A DNA stretch of 64,000 bases from Brachionus plicatilis. Its lineage: Eukaryota; Rotifera; Eurotatoria; Ploima; Brachionidae. The DNA is taken from positions 35,586 through 99,585 of the forward strand of contig QEOQ01000253.1 in the NCBI GenBank assembly GCA_010279815.1. The letters run 5' to 3'. Shown here one piece after another: positions 1 to 11,360 of this stretch (its first letter is position 1; the number at the start of each line of letters is the position of its first letter). A program made the position numbers and the translations under genes. The notes beneath the pieces were generated by a model. That model had not been told where the DNA came from, made no database searches, and saw only the letters and a list, made by a program, of their open reading frames with translations.

Positions 1-1751
1 CTGGGTATAAAAAATTTTTTTTTTGCCCCCTTCAAAAAAATTTTTTTTTTGGGGTTTTCGAGGGCGTAGATTACGAATTTTGAGTCAAAAATGTGAAATT
101 CAGATAGCACTAAAGTTTTGAATTTCGTGAACTTTAATTGAAGTAATATTTGAAAATTTAATTTTTAAATTAGGTACTATTTTTTAGGAAAAAGCCCAAT
201 TGAGTGTTGAATTTATTTTGGTCAATTTGATTTTAATTACACATAGGATTTGACTGTGAGTAAGACGACAAAGAACGAAATTTTTTTCTTTATTAATAAA
301 TTAGTTTAAGATAATTGCTTATCATATGCATTTGGAATTTTTGATTAAAAAGAATAAGTTATTCGTATAAATTAATATTTTCATGCAATTTAGAATGAAA
401 AAATAGTGTTATGTAAACCAAAATTTATTTAAAAATTTATTAACTATTTATATCAAATACATTTTTGATTTTTTATTTAATTTTGTTCTTTGAAAGAGTG
501 TAAAAATTTTTTTTTTTAGATTATGTAGGTTTGAAGTAAGCAAACTAGTTGATATTAAAATTATTGTCAATAAATTAATTTTAACTTTTATTGTTAATTT
601 TTAATTTACTCTGACGAGTTTTAAATTTTTATAAAATCTGTTCTTTGAAGTCATTACAATGTTAGTTTAGTTTAATTCATCGATACTGGTATATTTAGGA
701 TTTGGTTTTAATCTCAAAGTATTTTCGTAGTACTTAAAATTTAAGAATTTTATCAAGTATGGTAAATTTCTTTTTAAATTAATTAATTTTATTTAATTGT
801 AAATCTTGAAAGTAAGTTTTCAAGTGCTAATAGAAATAAAAGGAACCATACATTCCTACTAGCTCGGACCAATATCCTCAGCTATTTTTGGCTTTATTCA
901 GATAAATAAATAAATAAGTCAGATTAATCCGATTAGCTATTAAAAGATACTTTTATTGGAAAATTTCCAATTTTAACTTAAAAATGTGTAAGATTTGGGG
1001 TAGCTGAATTTTTTTTTACCAACGGATATAGCTAGCTAATTTTAAAAAATTAGAGTAAATTTGGCGAACAGAAATTTGTCGTTTCTTCTAACTAAAAAAA
1101 TAAATAAATTAAATGAACGGTTTGATAATTTAGTTTAAACAATATGCTGAAAAGTTCGTTTCAATTCAGAAAAATCAAATAAATTTTTTATTAAAAGAGA
1201 TAATTTTGGTCCGTTAGTTTTAAGCTTAATGCAGTAAAATAAGTCTGCAAATAAATCTGCAATTTTTCGAATTTTGCACAACATTTAAAAGAATTCCTAT
1301 CAACTATACCAGACTAAACCAACTATTACAGAGGTTTTGCAGACGTAAATTATTCCTTCAAGTTCAAAGGTTATTCAAAATTTTCTGAATTTAAAGTTAT
1401 GTTGGTTATATTTGTTTTGGTGGTGAGCTAATTTCAATAAGTCAAAATTGTTTAAGACTACGATTTACCAAACAGTTAATAGCCAACATCACTTGAGATA
1501 ATCGAATTTAAAGAAAAAACTTCACAATCTCTTTAAATTAAAAAATTTAATTAAAAAACTTTGTTTCAAATCTCTCAAAAGATTTACATTTTACAAATTT
1601 TGCAATTTTTTGATTTTGATTAATTTCAAATAACTTTATCTAAAGGGAATTTAAAAATAAAGTTTAAGTAACCCAGGATAGGGATTTAATTTTTTAAATT
1701 TAAAACAAATCGAAATCCAACAATATCCAACTCTGATTTAAAAGTTATAAA
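1..1751. other. Gene-free AT-rich spacer
   Basis: No open frame of convincing composition on either strand. The sequence is dominated by A and T runs, including long T-tracts near position 20 and 510. The only structure noticed is one copy of a dispersed repeat at 1148-1290, listed separately. Confidence 0.6.
1148..1290 (+). repeat. Dispersed repeat, copy A
   Basis: This stretch aligns by eye with 43667-43835 in the same orientation. Both contain the identical 14-mer gttcgtttcaattc, then a shared series of blocks: AAGAGA near the middle, TTTTAAGC, AAGTCTG, CTGCAATTTTT, ATTTTGC and CATTTAAAA at the end. The blocks occur in the same order with small indels, which fits two diverged copies of one unnamed interspersed repeat. 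No terminal repeats or target duplications were identified. Confidence 0.5.
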
Positions 1752-3211
1752 ATGAATATTTTAAAAAGGAACTTTTTTAAAAAAATTTTTTTTTTTGCAC
1801 TCACTGTTTTAGTTGTTTATTTTTATTTAAACAGTCCAACTCACAGTCTGATCGAACTTTCATTTAATGATTCATGTCCATGTAACAAAGGTTTCAAAAT
1901 CGATATTAAAAAGACTGATGACAGAAAATATATTATTGAGCTGGAGAACAAATTTTTTGTTTTAAATTCTGAGCCTGTATTGACTTGTGATTTGCACAAA
2001 ACACTTAAACGAGGTCCCAACCAAAAAGTAATCACTTACTCCTTGTATGGTAAAAATCCTCGGTATTACAAACTTTTAAAAGAATTAATTGTAAAAGTAA
2101 AAGAAATGTATCCCGATTATGTGATGAGAATTTATCATGATGATTCTGTTAAGAGATCGCTAATTTGTCAAAACGAATGCTCAAATTCTCATGTTGATTT
2201 TTGTAATGTTCATAAGATACCTTTAAGCTTAACAGAAAGCAACAGAGTATTAGATTTAAAAAATGTACATGCAATGATGTGGCGTTTTCTCCCGGTTGGC
2301 GACAGTTTTGTTAGTTTGTTCATGAGTAGGGACATGGATTCGGAGCTTCTTCAAAGAGAAGTAGATTCGGTTCAGATATGGCTCAAATCACAAAATATTG
2401 GTCATATAATGAGAGGTAAAATTCTTTTAAAAAAAGAATCATATTTTAAAAAAAAATTTAATGCACATAAACGAGGGTTTTAATTAAACAAAAAAAATAA
2501 TACCTTAATTTTATTTTTGTTTTTTCTTAAAGACAATCATTTTAATTCATAAAATACCGGATAATCTAATTAATCTAATTTTTTAGAGTTAAATTTTAAA
2601 AAATTTTTGAATTACATAAGTTTAAATTTAAAATCAATTACTAATTATCTATAATTATATTGTGTTGGTAAATGAAACCAAGTTTTTTATGGTCGTGTCA
2701 TCTTTAAAGAATTTAAATATGGTTTATTTAGTTCTAAAGATGAATTTTAAAAAATTTTGATTATTTTTTTAAAACATGATTCTATTTTTTTTCTTATTTA
2801 GAAAAAATATCAACTTAAAATTTTATTAAATTAGATCACCCGTCGCATATTTACTTTATACTTGGAGGTATGTGGGGATTAAAAGTCAACAAGGCAAGAA
2901 AATTTGGAAAAGAAATATATGAAAAAATTATCAACAAAAATATAACATCAAAATATAATCCAGATCTAATGCATAAAAGAGGCTTCGATCAAGATTTTCT
3001 AGCTGACAATGTTTATAGCATATTACGGCCTATATCTACTATTCATGATAGCTTTTTGTGTAAAAATTTCTCGGACTCAAAACCATGGCCTACTAGACGA
3101 ATAGGAAATTGCTTTGTTGGCATAATAGGTAAATGTGATCCCAATTCTAAATTCAAAATATGTCCCAATGAGTGTAGACCGGTCGAAAATTTAGATTGGG
3201 AAAGCTGTTAA
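1752..3211 (+). CDS. Putative type II membrane glycosyltransferase-like protein, two exons
   Basis: Exon 1 is 1752-2415 and exon 2 is 2835-3211; the GT-AG intron 2416-2834 splits an Asp codon. The joined frame gives 346 residues. Residues about 12-27 form one hydrophobic segment after a basic start, as in a Golgi type II anchor. The core reads SRDMDSELLQREVDSVQIW (residues 192-210), then MRDHP across the splice junction and LGGMWG. I recognise this combination (acidic DxD-like site, RE, W, MRDHPxH, GGMWG) from a family of uncharacterised, glycosyltransferase-like proteins found in animals, plants and bacteria. The Asp pair in RDMD may bind nucleotide-sugar and metal, by analogy only. The tail is Cys-rich (FKICPNECRP). 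An AATAAA lies about 80 bases past the stop. The splice is well supported because it rebuilds the conserved motif; donor, acceptor and sugar are unknown. Confidence 0.75.
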
Positions 3212-4254
3212 TTTTTATTGTAAATTTTTTTAATTATTTTCTTGAATTTAATTTTAAGATATTATTTAAATTAACTTAATTAAATTTAATAAAACAACCC
3301 AAAAAATAACTAGTAATTTTCTTGTTGCTTTGAAAGAAATTTTTCGACCTGAAACTAGCAATTATGAAAAATGAAACTGATTTTTGTATAAAATTAGAAT
3401 CCAAACTAAAAATAAAAATTTAATTAACAAAAGATTAACAGGAGGTAATTAAAGAGAAAAAACGGCACTGAAAAATCTTCACCAGAGGCCGAAGAGTGCG
3501 CGCCAAATTATTATCGATGGTGAGAGCCGCCTTTATTTATTTCAGAACCCAAATATTTTGGAAAAGATCAAGTGTAGCATTACTTTTCAGTAATGTGTAT
3601 ATTTTTTTTTAAAGACTCTTAAGATTTCCTTTCTTTTTGAATAAAAAATGTGACCAAGTCATCTGAAAAAAGAAGAGTCTTGGCTGTTCGTTTTTTTTTT
3701 AATTTCTGTAAAGAAAAAATATTTTGTGTTAAATAGTTAAACTGCGCTATGATGATAAATGAAAATCAAAATTTCGCTTAGTGCTTTGAAATCAGGTTTT
3801 ATTTTAATAAATTTTTTTATTTTCAGGTATAATTGTTTAATTTGTTTAATTTGTTGCTGATTAATAAAAAATAAATATTTTTTAATTATGTTTGAAATTT
3901 TTTGTTAATTTTGTTATTATTAATTAAAAATAACCTTATTTTCAGTATTTTTGTTTTTTATATACGCGAATTTTTAACATGTTTTTCAAGATTAATAAAT
4001 TTACAATTGAATAGATAATAAATTTTATTTTTAAATTTTTTTAAGTTAAATTTCTTTTTTGGCTCAATTAAAAACCTATTCCTTTGTTTAAAAGCTTATT
4101 TAGCTCTATATTTTATGTAATTGACGGTTAATTGTCCATTTAATTTATTAACATTGAATATTACAAAGATTATTTCTCTCAAAACAAAATAAATGACAAA
4201 ATTGAATGATCAATTTTTATATTTAATACACTTTTTACTTTAAATTTTGACTCT
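3212..4254. other. Spacer between convergent genes
   Basis: Mostly A/T runs. A short island at about 3430-3545 is clearly richer in G+C and less repetitive than its surroundings. It has no open frame longer than a few dozen codons and matches no RNA family that I could recognise. AATAAA near 3288 could be the poly(A) signal of the upstream gene. Confidence 0.5.
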
Positions 4255-4560
4255 CTAAAAATAATTGTGAAATTTTTTGCATCTTCGAATTTGATGCAAA
4301 AACTTATTTAATTGATGGCGACAAATAAAGAGTCGTTTGAATTCATTTTGCCGTTTACCAATATAATGAGAATTTTTTTTCATTGACCAGAATTCTTTGA
4401 AATTGCTCGGGGTGTAATCATTTTGAAGTCCTTTGAATTTTTCTTTGCTTTGATTCAAATTGTTTTTTAAAAGTGGAAAAATAAATTGAAAAAGACCATT
4501 AGCAAAGCATATTTGGTTCAATACTATCACACTCAAAATTAATAAATAAAAAAGCTTCAT
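4255..4560 (-). CDS. Small putative secreted peptide precursor
   Basis: A 101-residue frame starting at an ATG. The first about 20 residues (MKLFYLLILSVIVLNQICFA) make a textbook signal peptide: one Lys, a hydrophobic core, and small residues before Asn-Gly. The rest is very basic. It contains GKR and other dibasic pairs (KR at residues about 69-70, RR and KK near the end) and only two Cys in the mature part, fifteen residues apart (ICRHQLNKFLHQIRRC). This architecture fits a neuropeptide or small hormone precursor with one disulfide-closed loop. I recognise no known family, and the frame could also be chance in such AT-rich DNA. A TATA-like stretch lies just upstream on the minus strand. The following minus-strand frame at 4595-4783 was not joined to it. 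Confidence 0.4.
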   Translation of the reverse strand: MKLFYLLILSVIVLNQICFANGLFQFIFPLLKNNLNQSKEKFKGLQNDYTPSNFKEFWSMKKNSHYIGKRQNEFKRLFICRHQLNKFLHQIRRCKKFHNYF

Positions 4561-6136
4561 TTTTATCTATATATTTAAAAAGAAAAATTTTAAATTAATT
4601 AATTTTAAAATACTTATTTTCTTTAAGGAATAAAAATAAATTCGATATTTTTTTATCTAAATGATATCTTTTTTTAGGAAACACATTAATAACACCCAAC
4701 TCTTTTAGAATTATTTTAAAAGGAAAATTGAGAAAAAACTGGCTAATAACTAGATAATCTTTTAGTTGTATAGGCATAATCAAATTTTTCTAATCCATTT
4801 GGATTTTTTGAAAATATTAATGAACTGAACCAAAAAATAAGATTTAGATTTATTACTAACGAAAATTTGATTTTTTGTTCTTATAGGAAATAGTACAATT
4901 TTATCATTTATGACTTTTATGAATATTACAACTAACAGAACCGATTTTCGCTTTTTAAAAGAATAATCAAATGTTCTCTGTTTTTTTATTGTTCAACAGT
5001 TCAAAATTACAACAATTGTATATGATTTTAATTTTTCATTTTGACATTAGTTTTCTATTTTTAATTCTTTTATAAAATATTAGATGTTTTATCGAAAAAA
5101 TCTATATTTAATTTCAATTTAACAAATTATGATTATTTAATTTCACAATTAATACACCCAAAAATCGGAAAAAACTAAATGTATTTCTATCTGAGAAAAG
5201 GTGTCTTATAACTTATATACAATTATAATTAATTACGAACAAAAATTTTTAAAATTTAACTACTAAACATTAAAACAAGAATATTCTAAATTAGAGTATA
5301 AAAATTCAAATGATATAATCTTTAATCTAAATTAGTCAATAAAATTGATTATTTTCAAGAATGAATTATTTTATTTTTAATATGAGTCAACGTTGAAATT
5401 ACTAATAATAACAATAACTATCAAAATATAATGAAAAGTCGAAGAATTTCAAAAATATTTAATGTGCCAACAAAAAATGCAAAATTTGAAGAGAAAAATT
5501 AAATAAATGCTTTTGAACAAACTGTGGGTCTAATAAGGAAAACCAAAATGCTAAAATTTACCAATAAAATTAAATCAGTTATTTTTATAGGAAAATATTT
5601 ATGAAAATAAAATTTTGGAAAGATGCTTCCCTTAAGAATACTTGGCTTACATCTACTTTTATAATCTAATATAACTTCTAATCTAAAATGTTTTATATGA
5701 TATTAAAAAATCCTCTTTAAGATTTTATTTGATGGTCTGATATTTTGTTCTTTTAAAATAAAATTCAATGAAAAATAAAGAAATTTTTATCCATTTTATG
5801 CAAAAACATCAAATAAATTGGGTGTAAACAAAATTCATTGATTATAGCTATTGAGATAAAAGAATGGCTATATTTCTAAAAACCTATTATTTAACTCCTA
5901 CTTTTTTTTACATTTTTACTTGCATTTAAACAAATGATTTAAACGTTTAGAAAAAAATTAGATTTTACTTTTACGTTTTGTTTTTATCTTTTATACCGAA
6001 TTTCACAGAACAATTTCTCTTTTAAAAATTTTATGATTCATTTTAATTTTAATTTAGATTGTTTCTTTTTCAAAAAAAATTTAATTATTGAAAATACAAG
6101 TCTTATGATATATATTAATTTAATAAGCGGTTATTG

Positions 6137-6213
6137 TGGTTCTTACTAAAGTGAAACATTCCGTTCCATCCATTTTTCCTGGAATGAAACACGTTTCACT
6201 CTAGCAAGAACCA
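6137..6213. repeat. 77-bp foldback hairpin
   Basis: The arms 6137-6157 and 6193-6213 are inverted copies, 21 bases each with 19 matches (left arm tggttcttactaaagtgaaac). The 35-base centre also holds partly complementary GGAATG/CATTCC-like words, so the whole block could fold as one stem. It is richer in G+C than its flanks. It may be a minimal foldback element or a structured transcript. No flanking duplication is obvious. Confidence 0.6.
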
Positions 6214-6915
6214 TTGTATAAATAGCGAACCAGATCCTTTTTATTTTTTTAAGATCAAAAGTTTAAGATATTCACTCAAAAAAAAATTTAATTAAAACAA
6301 TTTAATTATTTAAAATATAATTTAAATAAATAAATAAATTCATGTTTATAAAGAACATTAACTAAGAATCCTAAATATATATTTATTTGATGAAGTTTTC
6401 TCTTAAAATAATTGATAAAATGATACTTTTTTTAAGTTTTTCGACATTTGATTGGAACGTTTATTAAATTTATTTTTTTCCTTAAAATAGCTTTAAAATT
6501 CTATTTAATCAGACTTCAAAAATAAAAGGAGTTTTAAAAAAATGAAAATATAAGGATTATCAATGGAACCTATGACTGCCGGCTTTTTTTAATAATTTGG
6601 CAGCTTTTGTTATTTTGGTTTAATAAATTTAGTTTATTTCGTAGGAATTTTGAATTAAAATGTTTAGATAATTTAAGGAAAACTCTAAGGTTCATTTCTT
6701 TCAAAATAATTAAAAAATGCTTATTTTCTCTGATTTTTAACGATTTTTTTCCATTACTAAAACAAAAATTTTAATTTGCAAAAATTTTGAAAAAATGACT
6801 GATTAATGTGTTTGCCTGACTGACTGCTTAAATGACTGATTAATATAAAACTACAACTTTTACCAGTGAAATTTAGCGAGTTTTTTTTCAATTTAATAAA
6901 TTTTTTAAGTCCAAA

Positions 6916-7290
6916 TCGTGACTTGACTTTGGAATAAAAAAATAATAAAAGCTAAAGTTACTTTTTCCGTTAAAAAATAAATTAAACTTATTTTTTTCCT
7001 GTTTTGTTTATTTTAATAGCAATTTTATCAAAATTCAGCTCATCATAAATAAAAAAAATCGCATAAAAAATTTAAAAAAATCTAGCTCATCGCTATTATT
7101 TTTAATTTCATATTATTCGATTAACAATTTTTAAATATATGATGACTTAAAAAATAAAGAAATCAAATTTTTCTATTTTTTTAAAAGGAAAATTCATATG
7201 GATCAGCATTAGCAAACTAACAGAGATATCCCATAAACATGCTAAGCCACATTGACTTTTTAAGTTATTTTAATAAAAGTCAAGTCACGA
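6916..7290. repeat. Inverted AAGTC-type repeat pair
   Basis: The 15-mer tcgtgacttgacttt at 6916-6930 recurs as a perfect reverse complement at 7276-7290. The region just beyond, to about 7331, continues with GACTTT words and ends in cccaacactgg, whose reverse complement resembles the CAGTGTTGGG ends of hAT elements. This looks like a decayed member of the AAGTC-rich family seen intact at 7742-7912. Its left end was not located. Confidence 0.45.
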
Positions 7291-7733
7291 CATTGACTTT
7301 GATTTGAGTTGTCTGGCTTTTGCCCAACACTGGTATTTCCAAAAGAGAAAAATAGAAAAATCTGATCCATGGAAAAGCCTTTCTATCTGTAAAAATAATT
7401 AATTGAAAAATATAACATAATAACGAAAAATTTTTTGTTTTAGTTTTGATTTTTTATTTTCAAAATAAATTTGTAAATTAAAAAATTCAAAGTTAAACTT
7501 AGACAAAATTTATTTTTGGTCACCTTATTCTATCTTTACTTTCACAGCAGACAATTTAAAGTGAAAAAAAAATTATTTTTGGTCACTTTTATTTTAAGAA
7601 TAACAAGTATGAATTTATAATTCAGAGTTAAATTTTTTTTCATTCATTTAGCTTTATTAATAAACAAATTATTTGCCCTAAATAACAATATTTTTTTTAA
7701 TTTAAATTCAATAATTTAAAGCGATATTATAAA

Positions 7734-7920
7734 GCTTTTATCAGACTTGCGCAAAAGTCAGAAAAAAAGTCATTTTGAAGTATTTTGAAAAGTCTTTTGA
7801 CTTGACTTGGAGTTTTTTTTTTAAAAAAAGTCATTTCAAAGACTTTGAAATAAAATGGTCAAAGTCAATTCAAAATACTTGACTTTGACTTTATGACTTT
7901 AAAATAACTCTGGCTTTTAT
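7734..7920 (+). mobile_element. hAT-like non-autonomous element with 8-bp target duplication
   Basis: The element body is 7742-7912 (171 bp) and is flanked by the perfect 8-bp direct repeat gcttttat (7734-7741 and 7913-7920). It begins CAGACTT and ends AACTCTG, so the tips are imperfect inverted repeats of CAGA.TT form followed by AAAGTC. The interior is filled with AAGTC and GACTT words in both orientations and codes for nothing. An 8-bp duplication together with CAG...CTG tips is diagnostic of the hAT superfamily. Without a transposase it would be a MITE. A second copy sits at 57380-57658. Confidence 0.8.
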
Positions 7921-7980
7921 TTATATTTAATTAAAAATCATTGTTCTTAATATTCAATTTACAAAAGTCATTCACTTTAA

Positions 7981-8041
7981 AATTGGTTTAGAAACCAATT
8001 CCTATTTTTAAACCGGTTTTAAATTCAAACCGGCCAACCAG
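7981..8041. repeat. Short palindromic block related to the 45.6-kb element
   Basis: Positions 7981-7989 and 7992-8000 form a 9-bp perfect inverted repeat (aattggttt / aaaccaatt). The following AAACCGG words and GGCCAACCAGG resemble, in reverse, the start of the inverted-repeat element at 45591 (GGTTGGTAGACCGATTCC). It may be a fragment of that family. Confidence 0.3.
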
Positions 8042-8567
8042 GTCTAAATTTCAGTCAAATATCCAAAGTAATGTTAAATTTAGGTCTTAGGCTAAAATAA
8101 AAAAGATCTTCAAGCAAACTTCAAATATCGATGAACAATAATTAGTTAATGGGGCAAAAAAGGGTTAAAAATAAAAAATACCTGTGGAGATAGCTCTCCA
8201 AAATGTATTCTAAAAAATTTAGAAATATATTGAATGCAGACCCTATTTAAAATAACGATTAGTAGTGCCTAATAAAATTGGTCATCAAATCAAATTTTTC
8301 AATAATTTGCCCCACTGGTTTAGAAAGCATCGAATTATCTGGCAATATTTTTAATTCATCAAAATTGTTTAGAACCTAACCACTTTGGATTTCAATAAAC
8401 TTTTATAAACTTTGCTACTAGTTTTATTTATTTACCATCCGACAGTAAAACAAAGGCCTTAAATAAGTATTTTTCAAAATTTTCAACTCAATTTTAAGAA
8501 TTTATTTAATACAAAAAAAATTATTAACAAAACTGGAGTGTAACGATTAAAATTAAATAAAATATGT

Positions 8568-8783
8568 TTAATCTTTTTTGCTCTCTTGGCCATATTGATC
8601 GGAATTTTTGCAGTCGATTTTTTTTAGTAGCTCGGTTATGCTTTTGGTTGATAAGTTAACATTTGGATCAAGTTCAACATCAGCGATCGCATTTCGACGC
8701 CCAGAACGCCCATAGCGAACAAAATCAGTCATATTCTCATCCTCTTTTTTAATCATCTTATCTTCATTCGTATTTTTATCCAT
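8568..8783 (-). CDS. cAMP-dependent protein kinase inhibitor (PKI)
   Basis: A single-exon 71-residue protein from an ATG. Residues 20-36 read DFVRYGRSGRRNAIADV and align without gaps to the PKI pseudosubstrate segment. It keeps the Phe that anchors the inhibitory helix, the Arg at the P-6 equivalent, the RRNAI pseudosubstrate with Ala where a substrate has Ser/Thr, and the following Asp. The Tyr at position 7 of vertebrate PKI is Met here. About 20 residues on, ITELLKKIDC keeps the spacing of the PKI leucine-rich nuclear export signal, with Cys in the last hydrophobic position. PKI binds the free catalytic subunit of PKA, blocks its active site and carries it out of the nucleus via CRM1. The length matches known PKIs (about 70-80 residues). 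It is isolated, with no close neighbours. Family assignment is secure; which vertebrate PKI paralogue it matches best cannot be told. Confidence 0.88.
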   Translation of the reverse strand: MDKNTNEDKMIKKEDENMTDFVRYGRSGRRNAIADVELDPNVNLSTKSITELLKKIDCKNSDQYGQESKKD

Positions 8784-10064
8784 TTAGTTTTAAAGCAAAC
8801 AAATTATATTAAACAAATAACAATTAGCAGTTTTAACAAAACTTAAAATAGCTGGCAGCAACTGTTCCACAATCAAAAGTTATAATTAAATTCTGCAAAA
8901 TTCATTTTTTTGTTATCTAAAAAACAAAATAATAATTATGTTACGCAAACAAAAAAATGATAATGGTTGAATTGCAATAAACTTGGACTATTGGAGATGA
9001 AAACTGACATAAAGCCATGTTTAGATTTAATTAGGAAAAAAATCAACTATAAAAATGAAGATTTTTAGAGCTTATTTAATTTAGAAATGTGTCGATATGA
9101 TTTTCGTCTAATTGAAAAAAGGTAAACATTTCTTAAGGCTGGCAAAAAATTCTTAAACGATACTCAATGGCTTTAGTTGCATAATAATTTAAATTAAAAG
9201 CGCATTTAGAAGGTTCCTACAAAATGGAAGAATGATTTTAAATTAGATTCAAATATCGATTTGAGATAAATAAGTTTTTTTACATTTTAATCATTTAGCA
9301 TATACAATTTATTCTATGATGTTATTTGATGCGAGAATTCTCTACTACCGCATCTTTAAATTTAATTCCCATTGAGATTTGTTTTGTTTTAAAAAGTGGA
9401 AACTTTTCACTTATTAGAAAAATATTAATTAAAATACAAACTGTACACTAAAATTTTTTAGATTTCTTATAATTCAAGCAAAAAATTCAAGCTAAAATTA
9501 ATTTAAAATTACAGAAAAGCTTCAACTTAGAAGGATTCCATTCTCTTATTTTTTAAAGCGAAAATTCATACTGATTTGATGTTTCATAAAATAAAAAGTA
9601 CTGTTTTTAAGAGTCGATAACAAAAAAATAAATCTATTATTAAAAAAAATAAAATTATTAATTTAAAATTTAATTTAATTTGCACTTCTAAGTAAATAAA
9701 ACCTTTCAAAAAAGTTAACATTTTAAATGTGTATCAATAAAATTCAATTTAATGTTATCTTTCCATTAATATTTTTTAAAAACATTTAATTAATTCTTTA
9801 ATAAAATATTTGAAATATCTTAATCTAAAAAACGGTATTATTGTAAATTTCCGATAATTATTGTAAAATTTAGTGAAAAAAAATTTCTAAAATTTTTTCA
9901 AAGTAACATAATTTCAATGAAATATTTTTTTTCAAATTTTATGTAAAAGTAAAATAAAATAAATTAAATTTTATTGACGTTTTTGATCGGAATTAATGTA
10001 AATTTCGGCAATGATTTTGTGATGATTTAAATGGTCTTTTTTCCTCTTTCATTCAATAAAAATC

Positions 10065-10164
10065 TTCAGACAATTTTGATATTTTATTTAAAATATAGTT
10101 TTGGAGATTTACCTCCACAGGCTTATCCGAGCGGTATGAACCCTCTTTTCAGACAATTTTGATA
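10065..10164 (+). repeat. 17-bp direct repeat pair
   Basis: The 17-mer ttcagacaattttgata occurs at 10065-10081 and again at 10148-10164. The 66 bases between them are unusually rich in G+C and include CTCCACAGGC and CGAGCGG. It may mark a small insertion or local duplication next to the hairpin at 10274. Confidence 0.5.
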
Positions 10165-10273
10165 AAGAATACAAAAAATTGTGATCTTCTCAAAATGTTT
10201 AAAATTTAAAAATAATTAAATGAGAGTTATTTTGCAATTTTATTACCTTATTCCTTCGTTCGATATTGCAGCC

Positions 10274-10380
10274 TTAGAACCCGAAACACAACTTTGGCGC
10301 AGGCAATAAATACCATCTCGCCCATATTAAAATATTCTTAATATACACCGCATGCGTCAAAGTTGTGTTTCGAGTCTTGG
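10274..10380. repeat. 107-bp imperfect inverted repeat
   Basis: The 31-base arms 10274-10304 and 10350-10380 are inverted copies with a perfect 15-mer core (cgaaacacaactttg) and about 24 matches overall. The 45-base centre is AT-rich. Both arms contain CpG-rich words (GGCGCAGG / GCATGCG) that are rare in this spacer. The structure fits a small foldback transposon or a hairpin RNA. No clear target duplication. Confidence 0.6.
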
Positions 10381-11328
10381 ATTGTTTTTTAACAAATTAA
10401 ACTGAAAAAAAAAAATTAGAAATGAATATTTTTATTTTTATTATTCGATTAAAGTAAATACTAAAATTTGATTTTTGACGTGGCATCATTTTATAGAAAA
10501 ATTAAAAATTGAAGTAAAAAATCAGATTTTAATCATTAAATACCATTCTTTTATACAAGTAAAAAAATTAGTTTTCTTTAATAAAGATAAAAATTCTCCA
10601 GACTTCAATTCCAATTTCAAGAAAAGAAGATCCTTTTTTTTAATTGATATTTACCGTTTTTACTAAATTTGGTTTGTAAGTATTAAACCGTTACAAGGGT
10701 TTAAGGTATATTAGAAAAAAAAAAAAGAAAAAAAACTTTGTTCTTATTAAGGTTGATTGCTTTTAAAATATCAAAAATATTTTTAGCCTCAAGAAGTATG
10801 AAGGAAGCCTATTTTACAATTATTTTTCAATTCTTTTTATAGAAAATAAAATGATTTTATAATAAGAATTTTTTAATTTCTATTGTTTTGAACCAAATTT
10901 TGCATGACTTAAAAAAATTCGTGATCAATTGTATGACTAAAATATTGCTTAATAAACAATTAATGATTAATTATTAATTTAACTTATAAATAAAAAATAG
11001 AAAAATAATGTTATAAAAAACAAACACAACAATTTTTTTATAGATTAATAATTGAAAAAAATTAATTTTTTGTAAATGCTATCATATTTTCTATTTTTTA
11101 GCTAAAAATAATAGATTTTTAAATTTTCATCCAAATGGGATTTTTCATATTTCTAATAAAAAGCACATCACCTCAAACAAAACACTAATAACTCAAAGAA
11201 AAAACTATTTGAAACAAATAATAAAAAAAATTTACGTTTTCTTGTTAATTAATTTATTTTTCTTAATAATAATTTGTTTGATAAAAATGTCACCTAGAAC
11301 TTAAATATCAGTAATCTTTTTCAAAAAT

Positions 11329-11360
11329 GATTTATATCCGATATCCGATTTATATCCGAT
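11329..11360 (+). repeat. Short tandem repeat, 18-bp period
   Basis: The 14-mer gatttatatccgat appears at 11329-11342 and 11347-11360, joined by ATCC. A minor local duplication. Confidence 0.5.

Larger units (their letters stand above)
4561..8567. other. Gene-free spacer rich in small repeats
   Basis: No credible gene was found apart from a doubtful 62-codon minus-strand frame at 4595-4783. From about 6100 the spacer holds a hairpin (6137-6213), an inverted pair (6916-7290), a hAT-like element (7734-7920) and a short palindromic block (7981-8041), each listed separately. Confidence 0.5.

Noticed and set aside
4595..4783. 62-codon minus-strand frame next to the secreted peptide
   Set aside because: No ATG at the front, no recognisable family, and no in-phase splice to the downstream frame.
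10475..10666. 63-codon plus-strand frame
   Set aside because: Lys/Ile/Phe-rich with A/T-run codons; no signal or motif.
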